The notes under the pieces were generated by a model. It did not search any database. It had not been told where the DNA came from and worked only from the letters and a program-made list of their open reading frames with translations. From Deltaproteobacteria bacterium (lineage in GTDB: Bacteria > Desulfobacterota > Desulfobulbia > Desulfobulbales > BM004), in the NCBI GenBank assembly GCA_019312685.1, contig JAFDCR010000316.1:1-5566 (forward strand): DNA of 5,566 bases, read 5' to 3'. The first letter of the stretch is position 1. Every line of letters starts with the position of its first letter. The translations under genes and the position numbers were made by a program. Positions 5,332 through 5,566 of the stretch are shown here, piece after piece.

Positions 5332-5566
5332 TCAGTCGCTCTTAAACTCGGCAACCAGCGCCTGGATGGATGCCTTGGCATCACCGAAGTACATCCTGGT
5401 ATTGGGATAGAAAAAGAGGGCGTTCTGGATCCCGGCAAAACCGGGATTCATGGACCGCTTGAGCACTATGACCGTCTTGGCCCGGTGGGTCTCAATTATG
5501 GGCATGCCATAGATGGGACTTGACTCGTCCTCAAGGGCGGCCGGGTTGACCACGTCGTTGGCGCCG
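5332..5566 (-). CDS. pntB: NAD(P) transhydrogenase subunit beta, C-terminal 77 residues (5' end outside window)
   Basis: PntB carries the NADP(H)-binding domain and part of the membrane channel of the proton-translocating transhydrogenase, which moves hydride between NADH and NADP+ using the proton gradient. Only the end of the cytoplasmic NADP(H) domain (dIII) is in the window. The frame, entering at 5565, reads GANDVVNPAA, SSPIYGMPI, KTVIVLKRSMNPGFAG, NALFFYPNTRMYFGDAK and ends in AEFKSD at a TGA (5332-5334). These blocks match the conserved PntB C-terminus (compare the E. coli motifs GANDTVNPAA, KRSMNTGYAG and LFGDAK, from memory). They include the NADP-contacting KRS and GDAK loops. A strong terminator 25 nt downstream marks it as the last gene of its operon; pntA is expected further upstream beyond the right edge. 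Confidence 0.95.
   Translation of the reverse strand, partial: GANDVVNPAALEDESSPIYGMPIIETHRAKTVIVLKRSMNPGFAGIQNALFFYPNTRMYFGDAKASIQALVAEFKSD

Overview
The window looks like ordinary chromosomal DNA from a Gram-negative, probably anaerobic, bacterium. The best guess is the Desulfobacterota (former Deltaproteobacteria, perhaps near the Desulfobulbales). This rests on family resemblance recalled from memory: a murein-recycling ligase (Mpl), a PntB C-terminus, a cysteine-rich 'two-CW'-type domain, and a membrane-anchored SGNH hydrolase of the 'PFKSEH' type. No phylogenetic search was possible. There is no rRNA, tRNA, CRISPR array, transposase or phage gene.

Layout. Positions 1-991 (minus) hold the N-terminal 330 residues of a membrane-anchored SGNH/GDSL hydrolase that runs off the left edge. 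A long AT-rich divergent intergenic region (992-1630) has a good minus-strand promoter candidate, a plus-strand promoter candidate, a nested inverted repeat and a short hairpin. On the plus strand follow a 65-codon conserved-looking small gene (1631-1828) and, 15 nt later in the same frame, mpl (1844-3301), which ligates the recycled murein tripeptide to UDP-MurNAc. The last codons of mpl run into a degenerate heptanucleotide repeat (3271-3324).

On the minus strand, converging on mpl, are a fusion of an N-terminal Cys-rich two-CW-like domain with an extended SDR (3685-5145), a 52-aa small lipoprotein or secreted peptide (3481-3639) and a remnant of an MscS-type mechanosensitive channel gene (3320-3425). 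The remnant keeps a perfect ribosome binding site and start codon, but it is frameshifted after 16 codons and is cut off where the heptanucleotide repeat begins. At the right edge is the 3' end of pntB (minus, 5332-5566), closed by a strong Rho-independent terminator (5270-5306). The SDR fusion gene then has its own promoter candidate (5227-5254).

No clear new multi-gene defence or mobile system is visible. The points most worth a second look are the two-CW/SDR fusion, the decayed mscS start abutting the repeat that also rewrites the C-terminus of mpl, and the in-frame, Shine-Dalgarno-free junction between the 65-aa gene and mpl.
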